From: Phytophthora sp. 'mugwort'
Lineage: Eukaryota > Oomycota > Peronosporomycetes > Peronosporales > Peronosporaceae
Assembly: GCA_033558025.1 (NCBI GenBank)
Contig: JAUCEF010000004.1
Location: 620,001-684,000, forward strand
Direction: 5' to 3'
Length of the DNA: 64,000 bases
Part shown: piece by piece, positions 9,660 to 19,630 of the stretch
Layout: every line of letters begins with the position of its first letter
Numbering within the stretch: the stretch's first letter is position 1
Program-made: the position numbers and the translations under genes
Notes under the pieces: generated by a model
What the model saw: the letters and a program-made list of their open reading frames with translations, nothing else
Database searches by the model: none
Told to the model about the DNA's origin: nothing

Positions 9660-9783
9660 ATACCGTACGTCCAATGGGGAAGATTAATAAACTGCAAAGA
9701 AACGAATGTGTGTGTGTTTAAAACCTCATCGATGCCGTTCGTAGCTCACACACCTCTCAATTGGCATTCAACTTCACTCGCGT

Positions 9784-11637
9784 CTACTTGCGGAACCAGC
9801 CGAAGAAGCCGCCACCAGTCTCGTTGCCACCTGCAGCTGCAGCCTCAGCGGCCTTCTCCTCGTCTGTCTTTGTACGCTCCGTCAGGTCCGGGAACTCAAG
9901 CTCATTGAACGCCATGTCGAACAGCAGCGGTTTGCACGGCACAGCATGGAACTCGGGCGGCAGCTTCACCAGCTCGCGGTGGCCCTCGATAGAGCCGGCC
10001 TCGAACTTGTCCTGACGGTCCACGAGAGCGCTCACCTGACGTTTCTTGCGCTTCTTGTCCTTCTTCTTCTTGCCATCCGCCTCATTGGACACGGAAAGCT
10101 GCTCCAGCTCCAGACGCACGGCATCGGCACGCGTAGACGACTCCAGGAAACTCTGCGCCGTTGTACGGCTCACCGCGCCTGAAAGCTCCACGTGCAGCTC
10201 ACGAGTAAACTCTTGCAGCAGGTCATCCTTCGCTGCAGGCTGCGCAGTCAAAATCTCCTCTGCTTCGGTCAAAAAGCCCGACGCGTACTGGTACAAAGCC
10301 ATCGACTCGGCAAATTTGTGCTGAAGGAGATAGGCCTGAGCAACAGTGGAAGCACGACACGCACGGAAGACAGCGTGATAGGCGCTGTACTGGGCAGCAC
10401 GACGCGGCTCCAGCTCATGGATACCAGGAATCGACAGGATATCGCCAACGGTCTGCACGAGCATGTCCAAGATATGCGTGAGCTCGCCAGCCTGCTGTGC
10501 CGAGAAACGCTTCTTGAGCGTCCGGTACACTGTAGCCTGGCGCTCCACCTGCTTCGTCAGCTTCTTGAAGCGTGCATACTCTTCTAAAGCAGCCAGCAGC
10601 TCCAAGTCTGAGTGCACTAGAGCACTGCCGCTCTTAGCCTGTTGCTCAAGCTTAGTCGTAGCGTTCTTCAGAGCTTGCAGCAGCGCATCGTACGCACTCA
10701 GCAGTTCCAGGAAACGTGCCTCGCGGGTCTTGTCGTCCAGTGCGGCGTCCAGTTTAATAGCAAGCTCAGTCGTGCGCACCACTGCCATTCCCAGCTCCTG
10801 TGTCGGCACCGTGAGCTGCTGCTGCTTCCACTCCACAGATCCGAGGTTAGCCACCTTTTGTTTACGCGCCTCCAGCAGCACCAGGTCGATCTTCGACTGC
10901 AGCAGGGCATTATTTGCCCCGTCGCCGCTGGACTGTAGCTCCAGCGACGACTCCTCCGCCGAGCCGGCTGAGCGTCCCTGTAGCGCCAGACGGTGCTCGC
11001 AGAAGCGAATGAAGGGCTGCAACTCGTCCGCCGAGCGTGAGAACAGCTCTCTCTGCGAGGACGTGCCCACCTGCGACAGGTCCGCGTAGATGCGGCGCGC
11101 CGTACCGAACTTCTCGAGCGCCGTCACGTGCTCCTCGCAATGGAAAGCCAGGTTGCCAGCCATGTAGGCAGCGTAGGCCTCGGCCTCGAGACTCGTGCGG
11201 GCATCAGCGCGGACCGCACAGATCTCGGCCAGTCGCTGACTCCAGTCCGCCGCTTTACGGAGGCGGCCGTTCAGGTGGAACTTGATGCGCGAGTTGGCGT
11301 CCTCGCCGTTCTCTGACTTGTCCAGGTTGTCGTCCTCCTTAAGCTGCATGGCATAGCCCCAGGCGCGCTCGGCATTGTACAGCGGCAGGTACAACAAGCG
11401 GTTCTCGGTGGCTGTCTCGGCGTCAACCTTCTTGTTAACAAACTGCTTGCCTTTGCCGTGCGTGAACTTGACCGACTTGCGGATACGACGCAGGCGGCGC
11501 GTGCAGTACTGACGGTAACGCTGGAAGTCGCGGTGGCGCAGACCATTCTGCAGCTGCGCGACCTTGACGGTCTCCAGGATGGGCACGCTTAGCACGTTAG
11601 CGCTCGGCGCTTCCTCCGCCTTGGCTCCCTTGGCCAT
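9784..11637 (-). CDS. SRP68: Signal recognition particle subunit SRP68
   Basis: This single-exon protein has 617 residues, close to the 620-630 usual for animal SRP68. The N-terminal RNA-binding domain has the typical basic helix (RHRDFQRYRQYCTRRLRRIR, then KSVKFTHGKGKQF) and the ERAWGYAMQLK block. A helical TPR-like region follows, with aromatic/Leu repeats through about residue 500. A Lys-rich patch lies near 555 (KKKKDKKRKKR), and a short conserved tail ends in GWFRK. SRP68 pairs with SRP72, bends 7SL RNA and is required for co-translational targeting to the ER. The gene is head-to-head with MTR3 across 143 bases. Confidence 0.93.
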   Translation of the reverse strand: MAKGAKAEEAPSANVLSVPILETVKVAQLQNGLRHRDFQRYRQYCTRRLRRIRKSVKFTHGKGKQFVNKKVDAETATENRLLYLPLYNAERAWGYAMQLKEDDNLDKSENGEDANSRIKFHLNGRLRKAADWSQRLAEICAVRADARTSLEAEAYAAYMAGNLAFHCEEHVTALEKFGTARRIYADLSQVGTSSQRELFSRSADELQPFIRFCEHRLALQGRSAGSAEESSLELQSSGDGANNALLQSKIDLVLLEARKQKVANLGSVEWKQQQLTVPTQELGMAVVRTTELAIKLDAALDDKTREARFLELLSAYDALLQALKNATTKLEQQAKSGSALVHSDLELLAALEEYARFKKLTKQVERQATVYRTLKKRFSAQQAGELTHILDMLVQTVGDILSIPGIHELEPRRAAQYSAYHAVFRACRASTVAQAYLLQHKFAESMALYQYASGFLTEAEEILTAQPAAKDDLLQEFTRELHVELSGAVSRTTAQSFLESSTRADAVRLELEQLSVSNEADGKKKKDKKRKKRQVSALVDRQDKFEAGSIEGHRELVKLPPEFHAVPCKPLLFDMAFNELEFPDLTERTKTDEEKAAEAAAAGGNETGGGFFGWFRK

Positions 11638-11780
11638 CGTTACCAGGTGATGCTCGGTATCAACTCTTCCCCCTATTGGACGGCACGTAGAGTGCTATGG
11701 AATGATTGCTTCTAGTTGGTGTAAAGCTTGTGTAATATTACTTTTGGCGCTGGTCGCCACTCCATTAGACAGACAGAACG

Positions 11781-12605
11781 ATGCAGAACTGCTACTATCC
11801 GCTGCCGATTCAGCCGCAAGTGCCCGTCCCGAAGGACGAAGATGCGTCCACGGAGCGACTGGACAAGTCACGCGCCAGCTCAGATGAGATGCGTCGCCCA
11901 TTCATGCAGCTGGGAGCCGTGAGCGGTGCTGCAGGGTCGGCGTACGTGGAGCTGGGCCGTACCCGCGTGGTGTGCGCGGTCTACGGCCCACGGACGGACA
12001 CGCGCGCGCGCCGCGAGTTCAGCAAGGACGGGCAGCTGGTGTGTGACGTCAAATACGCGCCGTTCGCTGATAAGCTGACGCGTCGCGAGCGCGGCCAGGA
12101 CCCGGACGAGATGGAGCTCTCGGCTATCGTGGAGGAGGCGCTGACCCCCGCTGTGATGTTGCACAAGCTTCCCAAGTGCATCATGTCGGTGTTCGTGACG
12201 GTGCTGGAGGACGACGGAGGGGTGTTCGCTGCGGCCATCAACTGCGCGTCGCTGGCACTTGCTGACGCGGCCGTGGAGATGTACGACGTGGTCACAGCGT
12301 CAAGTGCGGTGAGTTTGCTGGGGTCTTGAATGATAGAGGAAAGCTTTGAGCTGACGGATTGGTGCTACTTACAGGGTATCGTGAACGAGTCGGTGGTACT
12401 GGACCCGAGCAGAGAGGAAGAGCAGCGCGGAGATGGCAAACTGGCAGTAGCTTACATGCCGTCGATGGGACGGGTCACGTACATGCTGCAGGCCGGCAAG
12501 ATCCACCACACACAACTGCAGGAGGCGGTGGATCTGTGCACGGACGCATGCACAGGTGTCACGCGGTCGCTGGTCACTGCGTCGCTCGTGCAGGCTCTGT
12601 CCTGA
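11781..12605 (+). CDS. MTR3: Exosome core subunit MTR3 (EXOSC6), RNase PH fold
   Basis: There are two exons, 11781-12308 and 12375-12605, with a 66-nt phase-0 intron (GCG|GTGAGT ... TTACAG|GGT), giving 252 residues. The RNase PH fold is evident from RPFMQLGAVSGAAGSAYVELG, RTRVVCAVYGPR and ALADAAVEMYDVV. It resembles MTR3 more than RRP41: it has the CDVKYAPFADK block and VLDPSREEEQ in place of the catalytic and RNA-binding signatures of bacterial RNase PH. In eukaryotes the six RNase PH-like subunits form the exosome ring and are catalytically inactive, threading RNA to RRP44/RRP6. The splice joins VTASSA to GIVNESV, which matches the family's continuous strand here. Confidence 0.88.
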
Positions 12606-12765
12606 ACTTCTAGATAGGAAAGCAATACACACATCCATCTCATCGCACATGCCGAAGAAGAGTTGCATAGTGATGAAATTATGCGTGTTCAAGTGCATGC
12701 AGCGCCATGATCGCGCAATTCTATGGCTAAAGCAGCACGTTTCACATCTTGCGTTTGGCTGACGT

Positions 12766-13920
12766 CTAAGCGACAACCTGTGCCTTGCGGTTCTTAAGCA
12801 GGTTCTTCATAAAGAACTCGCCGGCCTTATAACTGGAGCGCACCATCGGACCACTAGCAACATACAGGAATCCCATCTGCTCAGCTACCTTCTGCCACTC
12901 TGCGAAAGCCTCCGGAGTCACGTACGACTTGACAGGCATGTGCTTCGTACTGGGACGCAGATACTGGCCGAAGGTCACGACGTCCACGCCGCTGTTACGG
13001 AGGTCCCGCAACGTCTGGAACACGTCCTCGTTGCGCTCGCCCACACCCAACATCAGTGACGTCTTGGTCACGAGGTGAGGAGCCGTGACCTTCACGCGCT
13101 CCAGTACGTGCAGCGACTGCTGATAGTTGGCGCGGTAGTCGCGCACACGACGCTGCAGCCGCTCGACCGTCTCCAAGTTGTGTGCGAAAACATCAAGACC
13201 AGATGTCGCCACCTGGTCAATGAGGTTGTCGTGGCCCTGGAAATCGGGCGTCAGACATTCGATCAGGATCTCTGGTAGCTTCGCACGCAGTGTACTGACG
13301 GTCTTGGCGAAGTGGCTGGCTCCCAAATCCTCATAATCGTCACGGTCAACACTAGTAAACACAATATAGTCGAGTCCCCACGCTGCAATCGCCTCCGCGA
13401 CCTTATTGGGTTCCTCGGGGTCGAGTGGCTTCGGTTTCTTGCTGGTCTTGACAGCACAGAAACTGCAGCCGCGCGTGCAAGTGTCTCCCATAAGCATGAT
13501 GGTGGCCGTGGCGATACCGTCCTTGCCGCCGCCCCAGCACTCGCCAATGTTCGGGCACTTGGCCTCCTCACACACGGTACTGAGGCCCAGACCCTTGACG
13601 GACTTGCGCAGGCGCTCGTAATTGGCGCCTTGCGTGGGCTGCGCCTTGAGCCACTTGGGTTTGCGGTTAGAAGCGTTGGGTTTGCGCGACGGCTTGGTAC
13701 CGGCCGCAGCATCTGCCTCGAACGCGAAGTCCTCGAGCGACAGCGCCTGGTCCGCGAAGGTTGGGCCCTGGTGCGCCTCCTCAGTTAGGCGCTCGCGCAA
13801 CGCCGCGAGTCGCGTGCCGCGCTCCGAGTGCGTCACCTGCACGGAGGCGACACTGCTGCTCAGACAGCGGGCGTGCTGCGCGGCGACGCGTGTGCAGCGA
13901 GTCAGCGTCGTGGCGTGCAT
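12766..13920 (-). CDS. LIAS: Mitochondrial lipoyl synthase
   Basis: From the ATG at 13920 the product is 384 residues. Longer in-frame starts exist upstream (13983, 14103), but the chosen N-terminus is Arg/Ser/Ala-rich and acid-poor, as expected for mitochondrial import. All cluster ligands are present: the auxiliary 4Fe-4S motif C117-x4-C122-x5-C128 ([12 protein letters not shown]), the radical SAM motif C148-x3-C152-x2-C155 (CTRGCSFC) and the C-terminal RSSY serine (361-364). The enzyme inserts two sulfurs into protein-bound octanoyl groups to make lipoate for pyruvate and 2-oxoglutarate dehydrogenases and the glycine cleavage system. The gene is divergent from the small gene at 14118 across 197 bases. 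Confidence 0.95.
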   Translation of the reverse strand: MHATTLTRCTRVAAQHARCLSSSVASVQVTHSERGTRLAALRERLTEEAHQGPTFADQALSLEDFAFEADAAAGTKPSRKPNASNRKPKWLKAQPTQGANYERLRKSVKGLGLSTVCEEAKCPNIGECWGGGKDGIATATIMLMGDTCTRGCSFCAVKTSKKPKPLDPEEPNKVAEAIAAWGLDYIVFTSVDRDDYEDLGASHFAKTVSTLRAKLPEILIECLTPDFQGHDNLIDQVATSGLDVFAHNLETVERLQRRVRDYRANYQQSLHVLERVKVTAPHLVTKTSLMLGVGERNEDVFQTLRDLRNSGVDVVTFGQYLRPSTKHMPVKSYVTPEAFAEWQKVAEQMGFLYVASGPMVRSSYKAGEFFMKNLLKNRKAQVVA

Positions 13921-14117
13921 GTTCCTAGTCTGCTTGTTTATTCCGGAGTGGCGCCGTACCGAAGCAGAAACAAGGAACTCCATACCCAACAAATAAGAGA
14001 TTGTGATTGGTGTAAAATCCGAGAATGTAGTCATTGGATTGGATGAAAAGAAAATACGCATCATGCTTGATAGGAAGTACTCCGTTTTGACTGGGCACCG
14101 CACGTTTGTCGACGACT

Positions 14118-14514
14118 ATGATCCGAGGTGCTGCGCAAGGGTTGTTCCAGAGCGCACGGCAAGCGCGGCGAGCTGCTGCACGGTTGGCTCAGAAGCAGCA
14201 AAGAGCACGGGCCACTGGTGGACGGCCAGGTGAGACGAGAAGGACGGTGTGCGACTTGGCACGAGAGGAGAGCGTCATCACCAACCAGCAGAAGCAGGCG
14301 TTCGGTCGGGCGCGGTATACTGAGATGGTAAGCACAATGGGAGAGCAGGAGGCTGCAGTTGTATCTAAAGCAGCAATACTGACGTTTCCGTTTTATCGAC
14401 CAGATGCCGAGGATCTTGGCGGTGGGCGGCGTGGGGATTTTGGACGTCGGAACGATTGACGCGCTCAACGTGTTGCTGCAGGACCTGGCAGAGGACGACG
14501 ACGACGGGCGATAA
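14118..14514 (+). CDS. Small putative mitochondrial protein, unknown function
   Basis: There are two exons, 14118-14327 and 14404-14514, with a 76-nt phase-0 intron (ATG|GTAAGC ... GACCAG|ATG), giving 106 residues. No family is recognised. The first 45 residues are rich in Ala, Arg and Gln with no acidic residues until about 39 (MIRGAAQGLFQSARQARRAA), which suggests a mitochondrial targeting peptide. Exon 2 is short and ends in an acidic tail (EDDDDGR). An unspliced reading runs on to 14459, but it loses the G/C-rich third-position pattern after the donor site. The gene shares a short divergent promoter with lipoyl synthase. Confidence 0.6.
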
Positions 14515-14800
14515 TGGCGCTTCGCAGCGCGTCTAAATAGCAGTTTACACTAACAGCAGCGTAAGACAAACGAGTTGCTTTGTGAATAGATGAGTTACTA
14601 AACCACGAAAAATAGTGCATTCCAGCTACATCAACAGAATTTTCGACCATAGTTGAGTGGTATTCAAAGAGAATTACTCGCCTAAGGCATTGAAGGCGTC
14701 TTGCTCATGAATAAACTACCTTGCGGGAGGTAGCTCTCCGCTCCTTCAGCCTCATAAAAGAAGACAGTAGGAGACAGGGAGCATACACTCAACCACTAAC

Positions 14801-15512
14801 TTACTCCAGCACCGGGAACTCGAACACAACGTCCTTATTGGTCAGCTTCTTGTAGACGGTAGCGAACGTGTCGAGCTTGGTCTCGACGTTAACCTGGTCC
14901 TTGGGGTCGAGGTGCACCTTCAGCAACTTGGAGCCGTCAAGACGGCAGCGCGTGCGCTTGCCAACGATCTCGGTGGGGTACACGAGGTCCTGAAACAGAT
15001 ACAAATGACACAACAACAGTCCGGAATCGTGAGCATACGGCATGGGGTGGCTAGAACCCAGAGGCCATCATCGAATTTCTCCAGGGTACATATGGACAAC
15101 AAATCAAAGAATTGCGGGGGCAACTTACATCAAGGATCTGCTCCTGCACATGGGTGAGCGTGCGCGAACGAGGGCGGGGGCCAGCGCCGTGGTTGGCGCG
15201 CGAGTAGCTCTTGCCAAGGATGGTGCGCTGAGCGATAATCACGACGTGACGGCCCGAGAATTTCTTCTCCAGCTCGCGGACGAGGCGGGCCTGGATCTTC
15301 TTGAACGAAGCGTGCAGGCGGAAGGGAACGAAGATGACGATCGCCTTGCGGCCCGAGGAGATGTCCACCTGCTTAGCAGCAGTGATGTGCAGGTCCTTCA
15401 GGTCGTTCTTGATCTCGGCAGCGGACTGCTCGAGGTTGAAGAGCTCCTGAGCAACCTGCAGCTCGAACTCATCAGCGGTTTGGCCCTCAGGCTTGACGAT
15501 CTTGGAGGCCAT
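14801..15512 (-). CDS. RPS7: Cytosolic 40S ribosomal protein eS7
   Basis: There are two exons on the minus strand, 15129-15512 and 14801-14989, with a 139-nt phase-0 intron (GAT|GTAAGT ... TTTCAG|GAC), giving 190 residues as usual for eS7. Recognisable blocks are [63 protein letters not shown] and, in exon 2, [20 protein letters not shown]. It is a structural protein of the small subunit, near the 18S 3' major domain/body, and is essential in yeast. The joint ILD|DLVYP restores the conserved sequence. The ATG at 15512 begins MASK; an upstream in-frame ATG at 15542 is less likely. Confidence 0.95.
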
Positions 15513-16687
15513 GGTAGTAGTGTAGTCGGGGTCTTTGAGCAAAACGGCGAATACTTTGGTTAGTATAGCTGAGGGTGCTCATGAAACGCTGGCCAGTCGA
15601 TTTTGCGATAGGACTCCGATCTGAGTCGGCGATGTTACGGCCAATGAGAGCAAAGTGGTACAGCGATGACTTCATCAGCTTATTACGACACAGAAACCTT
15701 TGTTTAAAACTTTTCTCCTACTATTTAATATTTTTCTCCTCAATGGGAGTTAGAGCGTGTTTGGGAAGCTGATAGGTTTGTGTAAGCTAACCGTTAATTG
15801 TCTCATTTCAGTAGATGTAAGCAAATACACTGTAGAGGTATGGAATATCATAAAACGGAGACATATGATTGTAATGGGGACTTCGTCCCCAGCTATTTAT
15901 TTGATTGTATTATTCTATTATTACCGACTATACTGTAAATCGTAGCTACAGAAAGAGACAAGGATGCATATGCGATTTAATAGCAAAAGGTACTTCTTAA
16001 CCCGGTGCACGCAGCAATCCATAATTATTATTATCGCGCGAAATTGTGGCCAAGCTTATCGTCGATTCCGACGGGCCCGTGGGGGGGGGGGTAAAGCTTA
16101 TGGCAACTGCAAATGCAGGTGGAACGTGTAAGCTATCGACCATGATACGCGAAGAAGGTTCCAGCTACCCGTCCTCGATGCCATTCTCGGCTCCCAAGGA
16201 GTTTCATGTTGAAGTCGTTTGGCAGCTCTGGCCACACCGTCTTAGTGAGACTCTCACTGCCAAAGCTGAAGTTCACGTCCGACGTGAAAAATTACACCCA
16301 CTGTATGTGTGCGGCACCGCACCACAGGAAATCTCCTGAAGCCATCTGGCGGCATGTTCTGAGCTACCGAGCTGTACGCGGCGGTGTCATCACGATCCTC
16401 TCGACTCTAAAAGTTAAACCAAGCAGCCGAATTGCCCTGACGTGAGGCACGGCGTTAAGGATTTGGTTGCGTTCCGAGTGACGCTTGACAGCCACTTCAA
16501 CACGAAAGTCTGACGGGCGTGGCAGGTCGTGGCTTCTTTGCGCTTGTCCGCTGTCGTTAAGCAAGAGATACAGGAACGCAATAATGAGGCATTTCCTGTG
16601 TCCTCAAAACATTGAGCAGTTCACAACTGCTTTTGCGCTCTCGGTCGCAGCCTCCAATCGTCCCACAGCTCGCTCCCAACAACGATA
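15513..16687. other. Intergenic region, no supported gene
   Basis: These 1,175 bases separate eS7 from the NADH dehydrogenase. The first half is AT-rich. A run of ten G lies at 16081-16090 (inside a longer G-rich stretch). Positions 16046-16445 carry short open frames on both strands without recognisable motifs or initiation context, possibly coding DNA in decay. Confidence 0.4.
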
Positions 16688-18281
16688 ATGGTTTTCCTTC
16701 GTCAAGCTCTGCGAGTTGCAGTCTTTACCGATGGCAAAATCTTGCGACGTACGCTATACACGACCGGAATGGACAAGCCTCGACCGCTGTGGCAGAAGCG
16801 GTGGCCGATGCTTACAAAGGCGAGCTACACAAACGAAGGAAAACAAGAAGGCAGCGCCGCTGAGAGGCAACAGGCAATACAAAGTGACAACTACCAGCTC
16901 GTGATCGTCGGGACGGGCTGGGCCGGCTACCAAATGTTCACTGAGTGTTCGAAGTACATCACCGACATCGAGAAGAACGTGGGCGGCAGGGATGTCGACA
17001 TCGTCGTGGTCTCGATGCGAAACGTAAGTTTACTATCTACAGATTACGACGTAGTCTCTCAGAACCCTTACTCTTATTTTTCTGTGTTTTGTGTAGCATT
17101 TCCTATACACGCCCCTGCTAGCAAGCACAACCGTAGGCACGCTGGAATTTCAGTCCATCACGGAGCCGATCCGTGACGGGATGTTCCGACATGAAGGTCA
17201 TTTCCATCTCGCTAGTGTCAAGGAGATCGACCCTGAGAAGAAGGAGCTGTTCGTTAAGTCAGCTTTGGGCTCACGTCGAGAGTACCCTATTAAGTATGAC
17301 ACGTTAGTGCTGGCTTGTGGTTCCCGACCGCTGACTTTCGGATTACCTGGTGTAGAAGAACACGCTTTTTTCCTCAAAGAGATTCACCACGCCCAGAAGA
17401 TCCGGAATCGCATCCTCGAGAACTTCGAAGTGGCCACACAACCTGGTGTCACACCCGAAGAGAAGACACGGCTGCTACATTTTGTCGTCGTGGGCGGTGG
17501 CCCCACAGGCATTGAGTTCTGTGCTGAGCTGTATGACTTGGTTCTCCAAGATCTTCGACACATGTACCCCGACGTGTCCAAGTATCTCGGCGTGACTCTG
17601 TTAGACTCTGGTGAAATTCTAAGCGGCTTCGACAAGCAGCTACGCACTGTAGCGCTCAGCAAGATTGAGTCGCGCAGCAGCATGGAAATCATCAAGAAGA
17701 ACTGCATCGAAGTCACGGCGGACGGTGTGACACTGGAAGGTGGCGAAAGGCTCCCTGCAGGTCTCGTGGTCTGGACGGCAGGAGTGGGTCCAAATGCACT
17801 CACCAAATCGCTCACAGTGTTCGAGAAGAGCAAACGCGGCAACATCCTGACTAATCAGTACTGCCAAGTACTTGGCGCGGCCGAAGTCGAGAAGGAGCCA
17901 CCGTTTGGGATGCCGCGCCGCTCAAACGTCTTCTCGATCGGTGACTGTGCTGAAATTCTGGACTACCCGCTACCAGCGACGGCGCAAAAGGCTGAAACTC
18001 AAGCGGATTACCTCACAGCACTGCTTCGTGGCAAGAATGCCGCTCCTGCCAAGCCGTACATGTTCCGCAGCAAAGGGATGATGGCGTATCTCGGCTCCTA
18101 CCAAGGTCTATTTGAAGCGCGCCCTCACAAAGACAACAAGATCACGCTTACTGGCTGGCAGGCGTGGTTCCTGTGGCGAAGCGCGTATCTGACCAAGCTG
18201 GGAAGTTGGCGGCTCCGGTTGCAGGTGCCGCTGGATTGGCTCAAGGCGATCGTCGTAGGCCGGGATGTGTCCAGGTTTTAA
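16688..18281 (+). CDS. Type II (alternative) NADH:ubiquinone oxidoreductase, copy A
   Basis: There are two exons, 16688-17023 and 17097-18281, with a 73-nt phase-0 intron (AAC|GTAAGT ... TGTAG|CAT), giving 506 residues. A basic presequence precedes the FAD-binding Rossmann motif VIVGTGWAGYQ (G75-G80). The NAD(P)H-binding motif is VVVGGGPTGIEFCAEL (245-250). Other family blocks are VLACGSRPLTFGLPGV, VVWTAGVGPN and VFSIGDCAE. The C-terminus (WFLWRSAYLTKLGSWRLR) is the amphipathic membrane-binding end of NDH-2. No EF-hand insertion is seen. The enzyme passes electrons from NADH to ubiquinone without pumping protons. A close paralogue (copy B) lies in inverse orientation at 29053-30566 with its intron at the same codon. 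Confidence 0.94.
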
Positions 18282-18565
18282 GTTTATGGTCCTGTCGACA
18301 GAGTGCAGACACTCAACTCATTAATCAAACAAACCTACCATTCATCACTTTGTTCTTAAGCTCTCAGACGTATGCCGTCCGACGTAGCTGACCTCGTTAA
18401 TCGTCATATGGCAAAGAGTCTTGCAAAAGCACAAAGCTTCGTGGTAAAACAACACAAAAACTCCATTTTCGATGTCGGTGTAATCCGTAGCGCGACTTAC
18501 TCGTATGACGTCAGCAGCTCGGGGTCACTTTGTTCCGCGATACCTGCGAGGATACCGGTACTAGA

Positions 18566-19492
18566 TTACTTGATACCGAGCTGCGCCTTGCAGTCCTGGC
18601 AGTACCACTTGCCTGCAGGTTGATCGGTGAGCCCGACGCAGCCAAAGTGGAACCACTCGTACTTGCAGTCATCATTGTCGCAGCCGACCATCTGACCGAA
18701 CGACACTCGTCGGCAACTGCAATAAATAGGTTCGTTCGGGTCGATGGGGAGATCCTCCGAGGCCAGAATCAACGCGCCAGCAGAGGCAGCAGGCAACGCT
18801 ACGGCCGTCTCCGCAATCGACCTCTTTCTGGACGATGAGGTTCCGGCACTAGAAGCCTTCGACACGACGGGCGTCGACGTCTTGTCCTTCAACGTAGCAG
18901 CTGCAACTGTGTTGTGCTTGCTGCGGACATGGGCCGCATGAGGCACAGCATGACTCTGAGACACTTGGTGCACAGTGGTGGCTGCCGCCACCTTCTGCTT
19001 CTTGCGATGAGGTCTGCTGTCCTCCTGGTACTCTCCATTGGCTTTCAACAGAGCCGAGTAGCTCTCCAGATCTCTATCCAGGCGTCGAATGTGATGGTCC
19101 ACAATGTCGTAGCTCTGAGCTGCAATTGCGATCTTCTCGTCCAGCTTCTGCACCACCAGAGCATGTTGTTCCTGGAGCTTCTGCACCATATCGTCAGCTT
19201 CAATAAGGTCGCGGAGCTCCCGCTCGGTAGCTTCACCTTTTGTCGGGTCAGCGCACCTAGCGAGCACTTTTTGTCGCGCACTGGTTAAGTACGTTTTCTG
19301 CGTCGTCTTGAGCTCCTCGAGCAGCGGGTAGGACGCCTACAGGGCGGGCGTTAGACGAGGGATACAGAGCGAGAGAGGGTAGGGAAGATGCAGACGCACC
19401 TTATCCAGCTCCCGCATGAGGTCGAAGTTGCGCTTGATCTCCGACGGCAGCAGGTACATGCTCTCCAGGTAGTCCTCCACGTAGGTGCCCAT
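18566..19492 (-). CDS. ING-family PHD finger chromatin protein
   Basis: There are two exons on the minus strand, 19400-19492 and 18566-19336, with a 63-nt phase-0 intron (AAG|GTGCGT ... CTGTAG|GCG), giving 287 residues. Exon 1 plus the start of exon 2 form the ING N-terminal domain (YVEDYLESMYLLPSEIKRNF, then SYPLLEELK and a long helix to about 110). A Ser/Ala/Lys-rich linker follows. The C-terminal PHD finger (about 236-282) has the C4HC3 ligands and the ING-type residues for trimethyl-lysine binding (YCSCRRVSFGQMVGCDN, then EWFHFGCVGL and KWYCQDC). ING proteins read H3K4me3 and guide histone acetyltransferase or deacetylase complexes. The gene lies tail-to-tail with NADH dehydrogenase A. 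Confidence 0.92.
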
Positions 19493-19630
19493 GGTGCTTG
19501 ACGACTTTTGTAATGCGAATGGCAACATTGAACGCTGCTAAGTTCGGTATCGTACTTAAACGAACTGCAGTCTTGTGAATCGGATTTGGACCAGAAAGAG
19601 TGGACCAAACTTTAACTTAGATTCTCTACT

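Noticed and set aside
10463..11089. 208-codon frame antisense to SRP68
   Set aside because: Ser/Cys/Arg-rich shadow frame without motifs, fully covered by SRP68.
16046..16445. A gene between eS7 and NADH dehydrogenase A
   Set aside because: Two short overlapping frames begin near a G10 tract, with no family motif and no splice signals linking them.
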